A DNA stretch of 64,000 nucleotides from the NCBI GenBank assembly GCA_023954715.1, contig JAGSHD010000004.1, positions 62,001 to 126,000 on the forward strand. Reading direction: 5' to 3'. Source of the DNA: Candidatus Cloacimonadota bacterium (lineage in GTDB: Bacteria; Muiribacteriota; UBA6191). The translations under genes were made by a program, and so were the position numbers. Each line of letters starts with the position of its first letter. Positions within the stretch are counted from its first letter, which is position 1. This document shows, one piece after another, positions 9,907 through 19,278 of the stretch. The notes under the pieces were generated by a model. It did no database searches. It had not been told where the DNA came from and saw only the letters and a program-made list of their open reading frames with translations.

Positions 9907-10947
9907 ATGAGTCAAGTTAAATTAACACAGGTAGTAAAGTGCGCTGGTTGCGCTGGAAAGCTAGCCCCCAAGTATTTATCACAAGCGGTTCATGGCATAC
10001 AATGGCATACAAATGAAAATGTGATTCAAGCCATGGAAAACAATGAAGATGCTGGGGTTTTTAAATTAAACGAGCAAGAGTCACTTGTACAAACTACAGA
10101 CTTTTTTACTCCGGTTGTAGATGATCCTTTTATCTTTGGTCAAATCGCTGCTGCTAATGCGCTTTCTGATATTTATGCAATGGGTGCAACACCTATGAGT
10201 GCCCTGAATCTAGTTTGTTACTCAGAGGAGCTTGGACCTGAAATTTTAAATGAGATCTTACGAGGGGGAAATGACAAGGCAAAAGAAGCAAACTGTCCAA
10301 TCCTTGGAGGGCATTCAGTAAAAGCACCCGAGTTAAAGTATGGTATGGCTGTTACTGGTATAGCTAAAACAGCAAATATTAAATACAATCATGGCGCAAA
10401 GGCAGGAGATATTTTGATACTCACCAAAGCCTTGGGTACAGGTATTTTAAACACAGCTATTAAACGATCTAATCTTTCTCTTTCTACCATGACAGCTCTT
10501 GTGGAGTCCATGGCCGGCCTAAACAAAAATGCCGCTGAAATAATGATGAAATATAAAGTAAATGCCTCAACCGATGTTACTGGATTTAGTTTGATCGGAC
10601 ACTCCATGGAAATGGCTAAATCATCTAATGTGGATTTACTCATTCAAAGTAATGAGCTACCTGTGTTACCAGATGTCTTAAATGCAATCAAAGAAGGACA
10701 TATTACCGGTGGAGATAAAAACAATAGAATTTATACAGAAGGTCACTATAAAATTGGCTCCAAAGTTAGCTCTGCCACTCAAAATATTTGTTTTGATCCC
10801 CAAACATCTGGTGGTTTATTGTTATCTGTATCAAAAAAAGATGCTGCAACTTGTTTAAAAGAACTACAAGGTCTATGTCAACATTCTAAGATTATTGGAG
10901 AGGTTCTACCTAGTAGCAACCAACAAAACATGGTACACATATCATGA
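9907..10947 (+). CDS. selD: selenide, water dikinase SelD
   Basis: Makes selenophosphate, the selenium donor for tRNA 2-selenouridine and selenocysteine, from selenide and ATP. The 346-residue protein has the AIRS/PurM-type fold. The catalytic N-terminal loop reads KCAGCAGK, giving the essential Cys at 15 and Lys at 18 by comparison with E. coli Cys17/Lys20. The position is a TGC codon, so this is the Cys rather than the Sec form. The second conserved cysteine of the usual GCGCK loop is replaced by Gly. Later motifs include TTDFFTPVVDDPF, GGHSVKAPELKYG and FDPQTSGGLL. It overlaps mnmH by 4 bases (ATGA), so the pair is one operon. Confidence 0.95.
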   Translation: MSQVKLTQVVKCAGCAGKLAPKYLSQAVHGIQWHTNENVIQAMENNEDAGVFKLNEQESLVQTTDFFTPVVDDPFIFGQIAAANALSDIYAMGATPMSALNLVCYSEELGPEILNEILRGGNDKAKEANCPILGGHSVKAPELKYGMAVTGIAKTANIKYNHGAKAGDILILTKALGTGILNTAIKRSNLSLSTMTALVESMAGLNKNAAEIMMKYKVNASTDVTGFSLIGHSMEMAKSSNVDLLIQSNELPVLPDVLNAIKEGHITGGDKNNRIYTEGHYKIGSKVSSATQNICFDPQTSGGLLLSVSKKDAATCLKELQGLCQHSKIIGEVLPSSNQQNMVHIS

Positions 10948-12074
10948 AATCACAAGAAGAAATTTTAGATTCAGTAGACATTAATCAGATTCCTTTGTTT
11001 CATAAAGTAGCTCCTCATGATGTACCAGATATTGAGCTTCAAGATGTCCTAAATCGCTTAGAAGACTTTCCTTTAATTATTGATGTTCGATCAGAAGATG
11101 AGTTTAAAGTTTCTCACTTACCTCATGCTATCAACTTTCCAATTTTAAATAACGAAGAGCGAAGAGAAATCGGTATTTTATATAAATATAAAGGTAAAGA
11201 AACTGCTACTGCAAAAGCTCTTGAGTTTGCCAACCCTAAACTCGCTTCTTTAAAGCAATTATTAGATAAAGATAATCATAAAAACCCTCTTATCTATTGT
11301 TGGAGAGGCGGAGGACGATCACGTTATACTACCAATGAGTTGATCAAAATGGGATATAATGCCATTAAACTAAAAAATGGACATAAAGCTTGGAGAAAGG
11401 TTGTTCATAAGGCACTTTATAATGAAGAGGTCCCCTCTTTTTTAGTATTAAAAGGTCTTACTGGAGTGGGCAAAACTGAGCTACTCAGAGCCATTCAAGA
11501 TAAATATAGATTTTTAGATTTAGAATATTACGCCAGAAACGCTGCTTCTAGCTTTGGTCGGATTCCATTTCAAATTACAAACGACTATCATTTTGTTAGC
11601 CAAAAAAGTTTTGAAGAACAAATTTATCAAGAACTATATTTAAACAAAACCCCTATATCCAAATATGGAGTGTTAGCTGAGTCAGAAAGCCGAAGAATAG
11701 GACATTTGTTTTTATCAAATCCATTATTTGAGCGCTTAAAGAGCTCTAAAACCATACTAATTACCTGCTCTATTGAAAAACGAGTTGAACGAACTTACAA
11801 AGATTATATAGGTGAAAAACAAGAAGGTCTTCAACTATTGTTTGATGATATGCAAAAAATTAAAAAGTACATGAGTAATAACCAATTTAATCATCTACTC
11901 TCTTTATATGAATCTAATGATATTCATGAGCTCTTAAGAATACTACTCGTTGATTATTACGATCCGAAATACTCCGGAATCTACCCCAAAGAAGATTTAA
12001 CAATTGATAGTACGGATATGGATGCAGCAATTGAATCTCTTTTAACTCATCTACAAGAAAATTCTACCATTTAG
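10944..12074 (+). CDS. mnmH: tRNA 2-selenouridine synthase (SelU/MnmH)
   Basis: Replaces sulfur by selenium at the wobble 2-thiouridine of certain tRNAs, using selenophosphate from SelD; it also forms a geranylated intermediate in E. coli. The 376 residues comprise a rhodanese domain (about 15-150) with active-site C119 in YCWRGGGRS, followed by a P-loop domain with GLTGVGKT at 171-178. The rhodanese DVRSEDEF and the catalytic loop are intact. Translation is coupled to selD by an ATGA overlap. Its 3' end overlaps the convergent mraY gene by 24 bases. No selA or selB is seen nearby, so the local selenium use is tRNA modification. Confidence 0.94.
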   Translation: MKSQEEILDSVDINQIPLFHKVAPHDVPDIELQDVLNRLEDFPLIIDVRSEDEFKVSHLPHAINFPILNNEERREIGILYKYKGKETATAKALEFANPKLASLKQLLDKDNHKNPLIYCWRGGGRSRYTTNELIKMGYNAIKLKNGHKAWRKVVHKALYNEEVPSFLVLKGLTGVGKTELLRAIQDKYRFLDLEYYARNAASSFGRIPFQITNDYHFVSQKSFEEQIYQELYLNKTPISKYGVLAESESRRIGHLFLSNPLFERLKSSKTILITCSIEKRVERTYKDYIGEKQEGLQLLFDDMQKIKKYMSNNQFNHLLSLYESNDIHELLRILLVDYYDPKYSGIYPKEDLTIDSTDMDAAIESLLTHLQENSTI

Positions 12075-13100
12075 ACCCAGTAAACTAAGTCCCAATAGAG
12101 CTAAAATTAATGTAATAATCCAAAATCGGATGACTACTTTGTTTTCATCCCATCCCATCAGTTCAAAATGATGATGGATAGGAGCCATTCTAAAGATTCG
12201 TTTTTTATTTCGTAGTCTAAAAGATGCTACTTGTAATATAACCGACATAGCTTCAATTACAAATATACCGCCTACTACAATTAAAAATAGCTCCGCTTTA
12301 CACAAAACTGCAACTGTACCCAATGCTCCTCCAAGAGCTAATGAGCCAGTATCTCCCATAAAAACTTGAGCTGGCTTTGAGTTATACCATAAAAAACCTA
12401 AACAAGCCCCAACCATAGCAAAACAAAATATACTTAGTTCACCCATACCAACAATATGAGGGATACCTAAATGTTTTGAATAAATAGCGTTACCTGATAG
12501 ATAAGCTACTACTCCCATACACGCAATAACAATAAACATTACTCCTGCTGCTAACCCATCTAATCCATCAGTTAAGTTTACAGCATTCGAAGACCCTACG
12601 ATGGTCAAAGTAGTCAATAAAACATAAAACAATCCTAGGTCGATTTCTGTACGAAGCAAAGGGACAAACAAAGTATTTGGAACACTCGGGTCTAAATACA
12701 AAACCGTTCCAATAATTAAACCTATAGAGCTTTGTACAATCAATTTATATCTAGCAATCACACCATCTGTTTGCTTTTTTGTGATCTTTAAAAAGTCATC
12801 TGCAAAACCCAAAGCTGCCATACCTAGCAAGGTACCTAAAACCATATAAAGATTTCTATCTAAAGTTTGTAGTAGACAAGTACTTACAAATACAGATACT
12901 ATAATCATAACTCCACCCATCGTTGGAATTCCTGACTTAGCTAAGTGGGCTTGTACACCCTCTTCTCGAACTTGTTGCCCTATCTTCTTTTCTTTTAGTT
13001 TTTTGATCACCCATGGACCCAACATAAATGTAATTATAAATGCGATAATCAATGAATATATGGCTCGTAATGTGATACTACCGACTAATGTTGCTAACAT
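12051..13100 (-). CDS. mraY: phospho-N-acetylmuramoyl-pentapeptide transferase MraY
   Basis: Transfers phospho-MurNAc-pentapeptide from UDP to undecaprenyl phosphate, making lipid I at the inner membrane. The 349 residues carry about ten hydrophobic segments and the MraY signatures: GFADDFLK, NLTDGLDGLA, MGDTGSLALGG and the late HHHFE motif that separates MraY from WecA. It is the last gene of the local dcw cluster, after murF, and its end runs 24 bases into the convergent mnmH gene. The usual followers (murD, ftsW, murG) are therefore not adjacent here. Confidence 0.96.
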   Translation of the reverse strand: MLATLVGSITLRAIYSLIIAFIITFMLGPWVIKKLKEKKIGQQVREEGVQAHLAKSGIPTMGGVMIIVSVFVSTCLLQTLDRNLYMVLGTLLGMAALGFADDFLKITKKQTDGVIARYKLIVQSSIGLIIGTVLYLDPSVPNTLFVPLLRTEIDLGLFYVLLTTLTIVGSSNAVNLTDGLDGLAAGVMFIVIACMGVVAYLSGNAIYSKHLGIPHIVGMGELSIFCFAMVGACLGFLWYNSKPAQVFMGDTGSLALGGALGTVAVLCKAELFLIVVGGIFVIEAMSVILQVASFRLRNKKRIFRMAPIHHHFELMGWDENKVVIRFWIITLILALLGLSLLGLNGRIFL

Positions 13101-13135
13101 AAATTCCTTAAGACTAAACCTAAAAGTACCTTAAA

Positions 13136-14389
13136 TTAAAAGTTTTGAAAAATTCTTTCTAATGCAAAGAAACGAGAGCCCTTCAATGCGATACAATCAC
13201 AAGGGTTCCCTTTGAGATAATTACAAGCATCCTCAATTTTGCTAAAACTTAATATTTCTATCGAATCATTTTCGATTTCTGCACACGCTTTTAAAAAGAT
13301 ATCACCAAACAAAATGATTTTCTTAGGCTTTTTTAGAACCAACTCTTTTAGAATAATTTTGTGTGAAAGCTCACTATCTAATCCTAGTTCTAGCATATCT
13401 GCTAGTACAAAAATGACATCAGAAACATTTACAATCGATTGAAATAAAGCTCTCATAGACTCTGGAGAAGCATTATAACAATCCAACAAAAACTCTTGAT
13501 TATTTTTTGTTTTTCTTTGCATCCTAAGATGAGTCAAAGAAAAGTCTTCACTTGTATTAAAATCAATTTCAAAATCTTTTAAAACAAATTTTGCCAACTC
13601 GTAACTTTTAGCTGGACCAAAACCCATTTTTTCAACAATAGACTCAGATAGCTCAAAGTCTTCAAAGGGGATTACTTTTAAATCAGTCCTCAGCAAGCCA
13701 GAAGATAAATCCAATAAATCTTTGGGGAAAAATAAAGGTGCACCTTGCCTCATGAACAAGCTAAGCTTTAACTTTTCTTCAATCAACTCTTGTTTGTTTT
13801 GAAAAAACTCCATGTGTGACTGATGAATATTAGTTACAATCATTAAATTTGGTTTTAATATTTCACCCAAAAGCCCCATCTCATTGGGAGTAGAAATACC
13901 AGCTTCAAATACACCATATTGATGGTTTGGAGTCATTTTAAGTAAACAAAGTGGTAAGCCTAAAAAATTATTATAATTACCTTCTGAAGCGTAACACTTT
14001 GTTTTTGAGAGTAAATGAGTTAAGGAGTCTTTCGTGCTTGTTTTTCCAACTGATCCAGTCACTCCTATGATAAATCCTGTTAGTTTGTTATCTCTATACC
14101 AAGATGCATAATCCTGCAAAAGCTTTAATGGGTCTTTGCATACTATTAGTGTCACATTACTAGGGACATAGCATTTTTTTTGGGCAATTACTAAGCTAGC
14201 ACCATTATTTATTGCGGCCTCAATAAAGTCGTGCCCATCTAAGGAGTCCCCAACCATTGCTAAAAAACCACAAGAGTCTTCTATTAAACGAGAGTCAAAG
14301 TGAAGAAACTTAAAGTCTAACTCTAATCCCTCACAATAAACCTCACAATCCCCAAACTGGACTAAGTCCTCTATCTTATGATTTGGCAT
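13136..14389 (-). CDS. murF: UDP-MurNAc-tripeptide--D-Ala-D-Ala ligase MurF
   Basis: Adds D-Ala-D-Ala to the UDP-MurNAc-tripeptide in the cytoplasm. The 417-residue Mur ligase has the P-loop GVTGSVGKTST, the ATPase-domain stretch EAGISTPNEMG and a C-terminal Rossmann-like domain with DCYNASPESM, typical of MurF. It is a little shorter than E. coli MurF (452). Its start overlaps the end of murE by 14 bases, and mraY follows after 35 bases, placing it firmly in the dcw operon. Confidence 0.93.
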   Translation of the reverse strand: MPNHKIEDLVQFGDCEVYCEGLELDFKFLHFDSRLIEDSCGFLAMVGDSLDGHDFIEAAINNGASLVIAQKKCYVPSNVTLIVCKDPLKLLQDYASWYRDNKLTGFIIGVTGSVGKTSTKDSLTHLLSKTKCYASEGNYNNFLGLPLCLLKMTPNHQYGVFEAGISTPNEMGLLGEILKPNLMIVTNIHQSHMEFFQNKQELIEEKLKLSLFMRQGAPLFFPKDLLDLSSGLLRTDLKVIPFEDFELSESIVEKMGFGPAKSYELAKFVLKDFEIDFNTSEDFSLTHLRMQRKTKNNQEFLLDCYNASPESMRALFQSIVNVSDVIFVLADMLELGLDSELSHKIILKELVLKKPKKIILFGDIFLKACAEIENDSIEILSFSKIEDACNYLKGNPCDCIALKGSRFFALERIFQNF

Positions 14390-15779
14390 ATTCTAAAACT
14401 GTTTCTTTATCAGAAAAATATGACTTTATATCTTTCTCTATTTGGTAATCTTCGTGCCCTTTTCCACAGATTAACAATACATCCCCATCTTTTAGATCAT
14501 TCATAGCTTGATGTATAGCTTTTTTTCTATCTAAAATTACTTGAAATTGGGCCTCTTTAGAAAAACCTGTCTTTATATCTTCTATAATTTTTAAAGGATC
14601 TTCAAATCTGGGGTTATCATTACTAACAAAAACCTTATCAGCATATTTTTCAGAACTCTTAGCCATTAAAGGCCGCTTGAGAGGATCTCTATCTCCACCA
14701 CATCCAAAAACAACGCATAAATCTCCTCGAACTTTTTGAGCAACACTGGATAAGACAAACTCCAAGGATTCTGAAGAGTGTGCAAAATCCACATAAATAT
14801 TTGCTCCATTATATGCACATATTTTTTCCATTCTTCCTGGAATACTTTTTAGATTACGGACTACATCTCGTATCTTCTCTAAACTATGACCCATGTTAAG
14901 CAAAATAGATACTACACAAGCTAGGTTTTCTCCATTAAAAAAACCTGTTAAATGGCTTTTTATATCTATAGTCTGATCATCCTTAGTACATACTAAACTT
15001 AATCCATTTAAGTCGTCTTCAAGGATAAGATCAGTCAAGTTACTATTGTTTTGAAGGCCATACCAAAAAATATTTTGCTCAAGCATTGATCCTATTTGTT
15101 TTGCATAATCCGAACGATCCAATAAGTAAGTATTAAAGCTATTCCCTTCTTGAAAAAATTTAAGTTTTTCAGCAAAGTAGTTTTGCATATTTAAATGACA
15201 GTCTAAATGTTCTGGAGAAAGATCTGTAAAAACTCTATGTTTATAAAATGAAATGGGAACTCTTTCTTGCAACAGGCCTTGGGACGAGACTTCACTCACT
15301 AGAGTTTTTATTCCTAATAGTTTTAATCGTTCAAGTAATGCAATAAAATCATTTAAGCCAAGTGTAGTATTTAAGATCGTCTCATGATAATCATGGTAGT
15401 ACAAACCCATTGTGCCTACATAAGCAACCTTTTGACCTAAGCCTTTTAAACAATTATATAAACTAAAAGCAATCGTAGATTTGCCTTTCGTACCGGTAAT
15501 ACCAATATGTTCAAAATTAGAGATTAAATCTTTATAGAAAAGCTCTATATCTGTCCTGTATCTAGCTCTTACATCTTCAACCGCTACTATGTTTTCAAAA
15601 ACTATTTTTTGCTTGTTGTTTTGGTCGATAACAATCACTTTAGGATTTTTATCTAATACTATTGGTAGATATTTATTATAATCAAAATCCCCCATAATAT
15701 AGAAGATATCTCCATTTTTAAGATATCTTGTATTAGAGCACAATCCTGTAGTCTCAACTCCGTATAGTTTTAATCCCAT
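14376..15779 (-). CDS. murE: UDP-MurNAc-L-Ala-D-Glu--meso-DAP ligase MurE
   Basis: Adds the third amino acid to the peptidoglycan precursor. The 467-residue protein has the P-loop GITGTKGKST, the central YVDFAHSSESL and the C-terminal DNPR motif (in SNDNPRFEDP). DNPR is the established signature for meso-diaminopimelate rather than lysine, so the organism should have DAP-type murein. It overlaps ftsI by 10 bases and murF by 14, so the three genes are translationally coupled. The N-terminal domain is somewhat short for MurE, but all ATP and substrate motifs are present. Confidence 0.95.
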   Translation of the reverse strand: MGLKLYGVETTGLCSNTRYLKNGDIFYIMGDFDYNKYLPIVLDKNPKVIVIDQNNKQKIVFENIVAVEDVRARYRTDIELFYKDLISNFEHIGITGTKGKSTIAFSLYNCLKGLGQKVAYVGTMGLYYHDYHETILNTTLGLNDFIALLERLKLLGIKTLVSEVSSQGLLQERVPISFYKHRVFTDLSPEHLDCHLNMQNYFAEKLKFFQEGNSFNTYLLDRSDYAKQIGSMLEQNIFWYGLQNNSNLTDLILEDDLNGLSLVCTKDDQTIDIKSHLTGFFNGENLACVVSILLNMGHSLEKIRDVVRNLKSIPGRMEKICAYNGANIYVDFAHSSESLEFVLSSVAQKVRGDLCVVFGCGGDRDPLKRPLMAKSSEKYADKVFVSNDNPRFEDPLKIIEDIKTGFSKEAQFQVILDRKKAIHQAMNDLKDGDVLLICGKGHEDYQIEKDIKSYFSDKETVLEYAKS

Positions 15780-17821
15780 ATCAAACTATCCTCATCATTA
15801 AAAAATCCTTTTTTGTTTTCAGGAGTTTTTTTCACTTCTTCTGGAACTGCTACTGCTACTGCATCTGCTTCTACTACGATATCATCATCTAATCGTAACC
15901 AATCTGGCATTTTGTCTTCTTCATCTACAGGAACATGCTCCGTGCTTTGACTACTTTGACTCCAGTCTGGTCCAGCAGAAGGTCCACTTTCTTGACGAAT
16001 TTTATCTGGAGAAAAATCCACAACTGTTTTTTCTACCTCTGTGGCTAAGGATGGATCGGGAGCAACTTTCAAATAAGCCAAAATCTCCTTACCAAGAGAG
16101 CTAAACATAGGGGCAGCTACCTGACCTCCGTAGTACTTTTCTCCTTTTGGCTCATTTAACATAATATAAATAACTACACTTGGATCATCTGCTGGAACCG
16201 CACCTACAAATGATGCAACGTGCGGGGCTGTTTCTTCTTCAAATGGATCCTTTTCTTTATGCATTTCAGATAAACTTTGGGCCGTCCCTGTTTTACCAGC
16301 AACTTTATAGCCCGGAATATAAGCTCTTTTTCCTGAGCCATCTTTTTCAATCACTGTTTTTAGCATTTCTACGATCGTTTTAGCATTTTCTTTTTTGATC
16401 ACTCTACGAATCGGTTGGACAGCTATATCACTCAGTGTCCCATCTACAGTTTGAGTTTTAGAAACAATTTGAGGACGATATAAAAGCCCACCATTTACAA
16501 TAGAACTAAAGGCTCTAGCCACCTGTAAAGAGTTTACTGCAACCTCTTGACCAATTGATTTAGCAGCCAAGGATAGACCAGACCATGTTTTTGGAGGACG
16601 ATTTAGCCCTTTTACTTCTCCAGGTAGTTGAATACCTGTTTGCTCACCAAAACCAAAAACTTTCATGTAGTCATAAAGCCTTCTTGTTCCTAGGCGCTGT
16701 GCAATCTGAATTGCTCCCACGTTACATGATTTTTTTAGAATATGAGAACAATCTTGATCTCCATGAGACTTTCTACCATCACAATGTATCCTGAAAATAT
16801 CATATAGCTCAATGTAACCAGCACAAGAAAACTCATCAAAAGTAGTAACAGCATTAGACTCCAAAGCTGCAGCAACCGTAAACACCTTCATGGTAGAGCC
16901 CGGCTCAACTTGATCCGAAATTACTCGATTTTTAAAATCCTCTGCTGAATAAAAGGGATAATAATTAGGATTGTAGTTAGGTTGAGAAGCCATAGCTAAA
17001 ACTTCTCCATTTTTGGGATTCATTACCACAACAACAGCACTTTTAGGACGATTTAGTTCAAATGCTTCTAGTAGCTTTTTTTCTACGATATATTGGATTA
17101 CTACATCTAATGTCAAATATATGCTAGTTCCACCGCTAGCATCACGAATTTTCTTTTCTGAATTAGGGACAATCAGACCGTTCAAGCCTCGCTCAAAACT
17201 TAAAATTCCATCTTCACTTTTTAAAATATCCTCATAAAATAGCTCTACCCCTTCTAACCCTTTGCCATCTCGACCAACAAAACCTAAAACATTGGATGCG
17301 ATCATATTGTAGGGATAATATCTCTTGTAGGAATCTTCAAAGTAGATACAGTTTGCTAATACTCCAAAATCATTGGGGCTTGGTAAAGACTTTCTTTCCA
17401 TACGCATTTTAGAGCGAATTTTCATATATTCTTGCGAGCTTACATCTCTTTTTAAAAGTAAATATCTACGCTTTTTCTTTTTGGCTTCGATCAATTTTTT
17501 TAATAGAGGCTTTATCTCTAAACGAGTAAATCGAGATAATACTGAAATAGTAGCGTGGGGATCTTTTACTTTGGTAGGATCGCAGGTCATTTTTTTTACA
17601 GACGCTGTAAAAGCCAATTGATTACCATTTCTATCAAAAATTGTACCACGTCTTCGCAATATCTTCTTTTTAATAAAATGCTGCTTATTGGCTTTGGCGA
17701 GCCAAAAATCATGCTTAACTATTTGAATATGGTAAAGTTTGGCACCAATAACTAAAAATGCTAAAACCAATAGTATACGCAACCATTTTATCTTTGAGTT
17801 TATTTTCTCTTTAGAATTCAT
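15770..17821 (-). CDS. ftsI: division-specific penicillin-binding protein FtsI (PBP3)
   Basis: The septal peptidoglycan transpeptidase. One N-terminal membrane anchor (about residues 13-33) is followed by a PBP dimerisation region with RRGTIFDRNGNQLA and the transpeptidase domain. Its active-site motifs are STMK (nucleophile S309), SCN (365-367) and KTGT (510-513). At 683 residues it is longer than usual: after about 590 comes an acidic, Ser/Pro/Val-rich tail with no PASTA domain, encoded partly by a short GCAGTA-like repeat. The start overlaps the rsmH stop by 1 base. The gene order ftsI-murE-murF-mraY is the standard dcw order. Confidence 0.95.
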   Translation of the reverse strand: MNSKEKINSKIKWLRILLVLAFLVIGAKLYHIQIVKHDFWLAKANKQHFIKKKILRRRGTIFDRNGNQLAFTASVKKMTCDPTKVKDPHATISVLSRFTRLEIKPLLKKLIEAKKKKRRYLLLKRDVSSQEYMKIRSKMRMERKSLPSPNDFGVLANCIYFEDSYKRYYPYNMIASNVLGFVGRDGKGLEGVELFYEDILKSEDGILSFERGLNGLIVPNSEKKIRDASGGTSIYLTLDVVIQYIVEKKLLEAFELNRPKSAVVVVMNPKNGEVLAMASQPNYNPNYYPFYSAEDFKNRVISDQVEPGSTMKVFTVAAALESNAVTTFDEFSCAGYIELYDIFRIHCDGRKSHGDQDCSHILKKSCNVGAIQIAQRLGTRRLYDYMKVFGFGEQTGIQLPGEVKGLNRPPKTWSGLSLAAKSIGQEVAVNSLQVARAFSSIVNGGLLYRPQIVSKTQTVDGTLSDIAVQPIRRVIKKENAKTIVEMLKTVIEKDGSGKRAYIPGYKVAGKTGTAQSLSEMHKEKDPFEEETAPHVASFVGAVPADDPSVVIYIMLNEPKGEKYYGGQVAAPMFSSLGKEILAYLKVAPDPSLATEVEKTVVDFSPDKIRQESGPSAGPDWSQSSQSTEHVPVDEEDKMPDWLRLDDDIVVEADAVAVAVPEEVKKTPENKKGFFNDEDSLIWD

Positions 17822-18756
17822 TACTTTCTTTTTTCAAAAACACGTAAACGAGCCGATCTTGAGGCTGGATTTTCTTCTACTTCTAATTTGGATGGCTCAA
17901 AACCTTTTCTAGAAATCATTTTCCCAAGTGCTTCTTTATATTCGCCTTCTGGTAACAAGTGTTTTGGCATATTGGACTCTTCAAGCCATGTTCTAAACTT
18001 CTTCTTAACAATTCGGTCCTCAAGTGAATGAAATGAAATAACCAATAAACGCCCACCTGGTTTGAGCGTACCTAAAAAATAGTCCAATGAGTTTTTCAAA
18101 ACTTCTAACTCGTTATTAATATGAATTCGAAAAGCTTGAAAAGTTCTTGTTGCTCCGTGTATTTTTTGCTTTCTCAAATGAGATTTTGGCAAACAATTTT
18201 CAATTACAGATGCTAGCTCTAAGGTTGTATTGATATCATCAATACGTTCATGGATCGCTCTAGCAATTCGGTAGTGAAATTTGTCCTCACCATAATCCAA
18301 AATTACTTGAGATATTTCTTCGATGCTTGCTTCTTGTAGCCATTCCTTCACCGTAAAAGAGCTACTATTATTCATTCTCATGTCAATGGGTCCATCTTTC
18401 AAAAAAGAAAAACCCCTTTTTGGATTTTTTAACTGAGACATTGATGTACCAAGGTCTAAAATAACTGCATCAAGTTTTGACTCGTCTAGCTCAGGGATCG
18501 ATAGCTCTGGAGCTTCTGAAAAATTTCCGTGGTATAACTTTAAGCGATCATCTAAAACATTGTTTGTAAAATGTTGAATAATGTTTATATCTTGGTCAAT
18601 TCCAAAATACTTAATCACCTTTGGATCTTGTAAAACTAGTTTAGCATGTCCGCCATGCCCTAATGTCCCATCAAAAACAAACTCACACTCAGGGGGTAAG
18701 TTTTCAATGACTTCACGATACAAAACTGGATAATGCTCGATTCCTTGAAATTCCAT
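17821..18756 (-). CDS. rsmH: 16S rRNA (cytosine-1402-N4)-methyltransferase RsmH
   Basis: Methylates N4 of C1402 in the ribosomal P site using S-adenosylmethionine. The 311 residues match the family length. Motifs include HYPVLYREV at the start, FDGTLGHGGHA for SAM binding, DLGTSMSQL, RGFSFLKDGPIDMRM and the C-terminal ISFHSLEDRIVK and NPASRSARLR. It begins 1 base after ftsL and overlaps ftsI by 1 base. Its place after ftsL, not before it, is unusual for a dcw cluster. Confidence 0.97.
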   Translation of the reverse strand: MEFQGIEHYPVLYREVIENLPPECEFVFDGTLGHGGHAKLVLQDPKVIKYFGIDQDINIIQHFTNNVLDDRLKLYHGNFSEAPELSIPELDESKLDAVILDLGTSMSQLKNPKRGFSFLKDGPIDMRMNNSSSFTVKEWLQEASIEEISQVILDYGEDKFHYRIARAIHERIDDINTTLELASVIENCLPKSHLRKQKIHGATRTFQAFRIHINNELEVLKNSLDYFLGTLKPGGRLLVISFHSLEDRIVKKKFRTWLEESNMPKHLLPEGEYKEALGKMISRKGFEPSKLEVEENPASRSARLRVFEKRK

Positions 18757-18757
18757 A

Positions 18758-19090
18758 TTATTTCTCTATGTAGACCACTGACTCTTGATCAGGTTCTACC
18801 ATTCCTAGCTGTTCTTTTGCAATAAATTCAACACGTTGAAGAGAGCTCAAACTTACTTGTTGCTGTAAATAACCTTCTAGTAGTTTTTCTTGTACGGCTA
18901 GTTTTCTTTTTTCTATGGCTTCTTCATTTACTAAAGCTACCAACTCCATACTTTGATAAACATAAACAAAAAGTATAACGAGAATACAAAGTAAAACAAA
19001 AACAAAACTCATGGTAATTTTTCGTTGGTTTTGTAAAAAACGCTGTTTTACAACCTCTTTATGTGGAACTTTTTTTATGGCTATTTTCAT
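18758..19090 (-). CDS. ftsL: FtsL-like bitopic cell-division protein
   Basis: A 110-residue protein with a positively charged cytoplasmic N-terminus, one membrane segment (about 27-48) and a periplasmic coiled-coil-prone region rich in Glu, Leu and Gln. It ends with VEFIAKEQLGMVEPDQ, which closely follows the RIE-x-x-A-x-x-x-LGM-x-x-P pattern of FtsL. FtsL joins FtsB and FtsQ in activating FtsWI septum synthesis. Assignment rests on this architecture and on being the first gene of the dcw operon. It precedes rsmH, whereas the common order is rsmH-ftsL-ftsI. No mraZ gene is seen upstream. Confidence 0.8.
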   Translation of the reverse strand: MKIAIKKVPHKEVVKQRFLQNQRKITMSFVFVLLCILVILFVYVYQSMELVALVNEEAIEKRKLAVQEKLLEGYLQQQVSLSSLQRVEFIAKEQLGMVEPDQESVVYIEK

Positions 19091-19278
19091 AGAAACTATC
19101 TATCTGGTCTTAAGTCGCTCTATCACTAACATACAAAGAAAAAAGTAATCCAAAAAATTGATTAAATTCATATTTTTATATGACAATAATAAAGCTATTT
19201 TAACGGATTTTGTGACTATATCGAAACTCTTTTTGCTTTGTCCCTTTTCGGTTCACTTAAATAGGATGAAATTTTTAT

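Noticed and set aside
9940..9965. Selenocysteine codon in selD
   Set aside because: The catalytic positions are TGC cysteine codons; no in-frame TGA and no SECIS-like hairpin.
19160..19190. CATAT...ATATG hairpin upstream of ftsL as a terminator or operator
   Set aside because: Only five AT-rich base pairs around a T loop; too weak to support a function.
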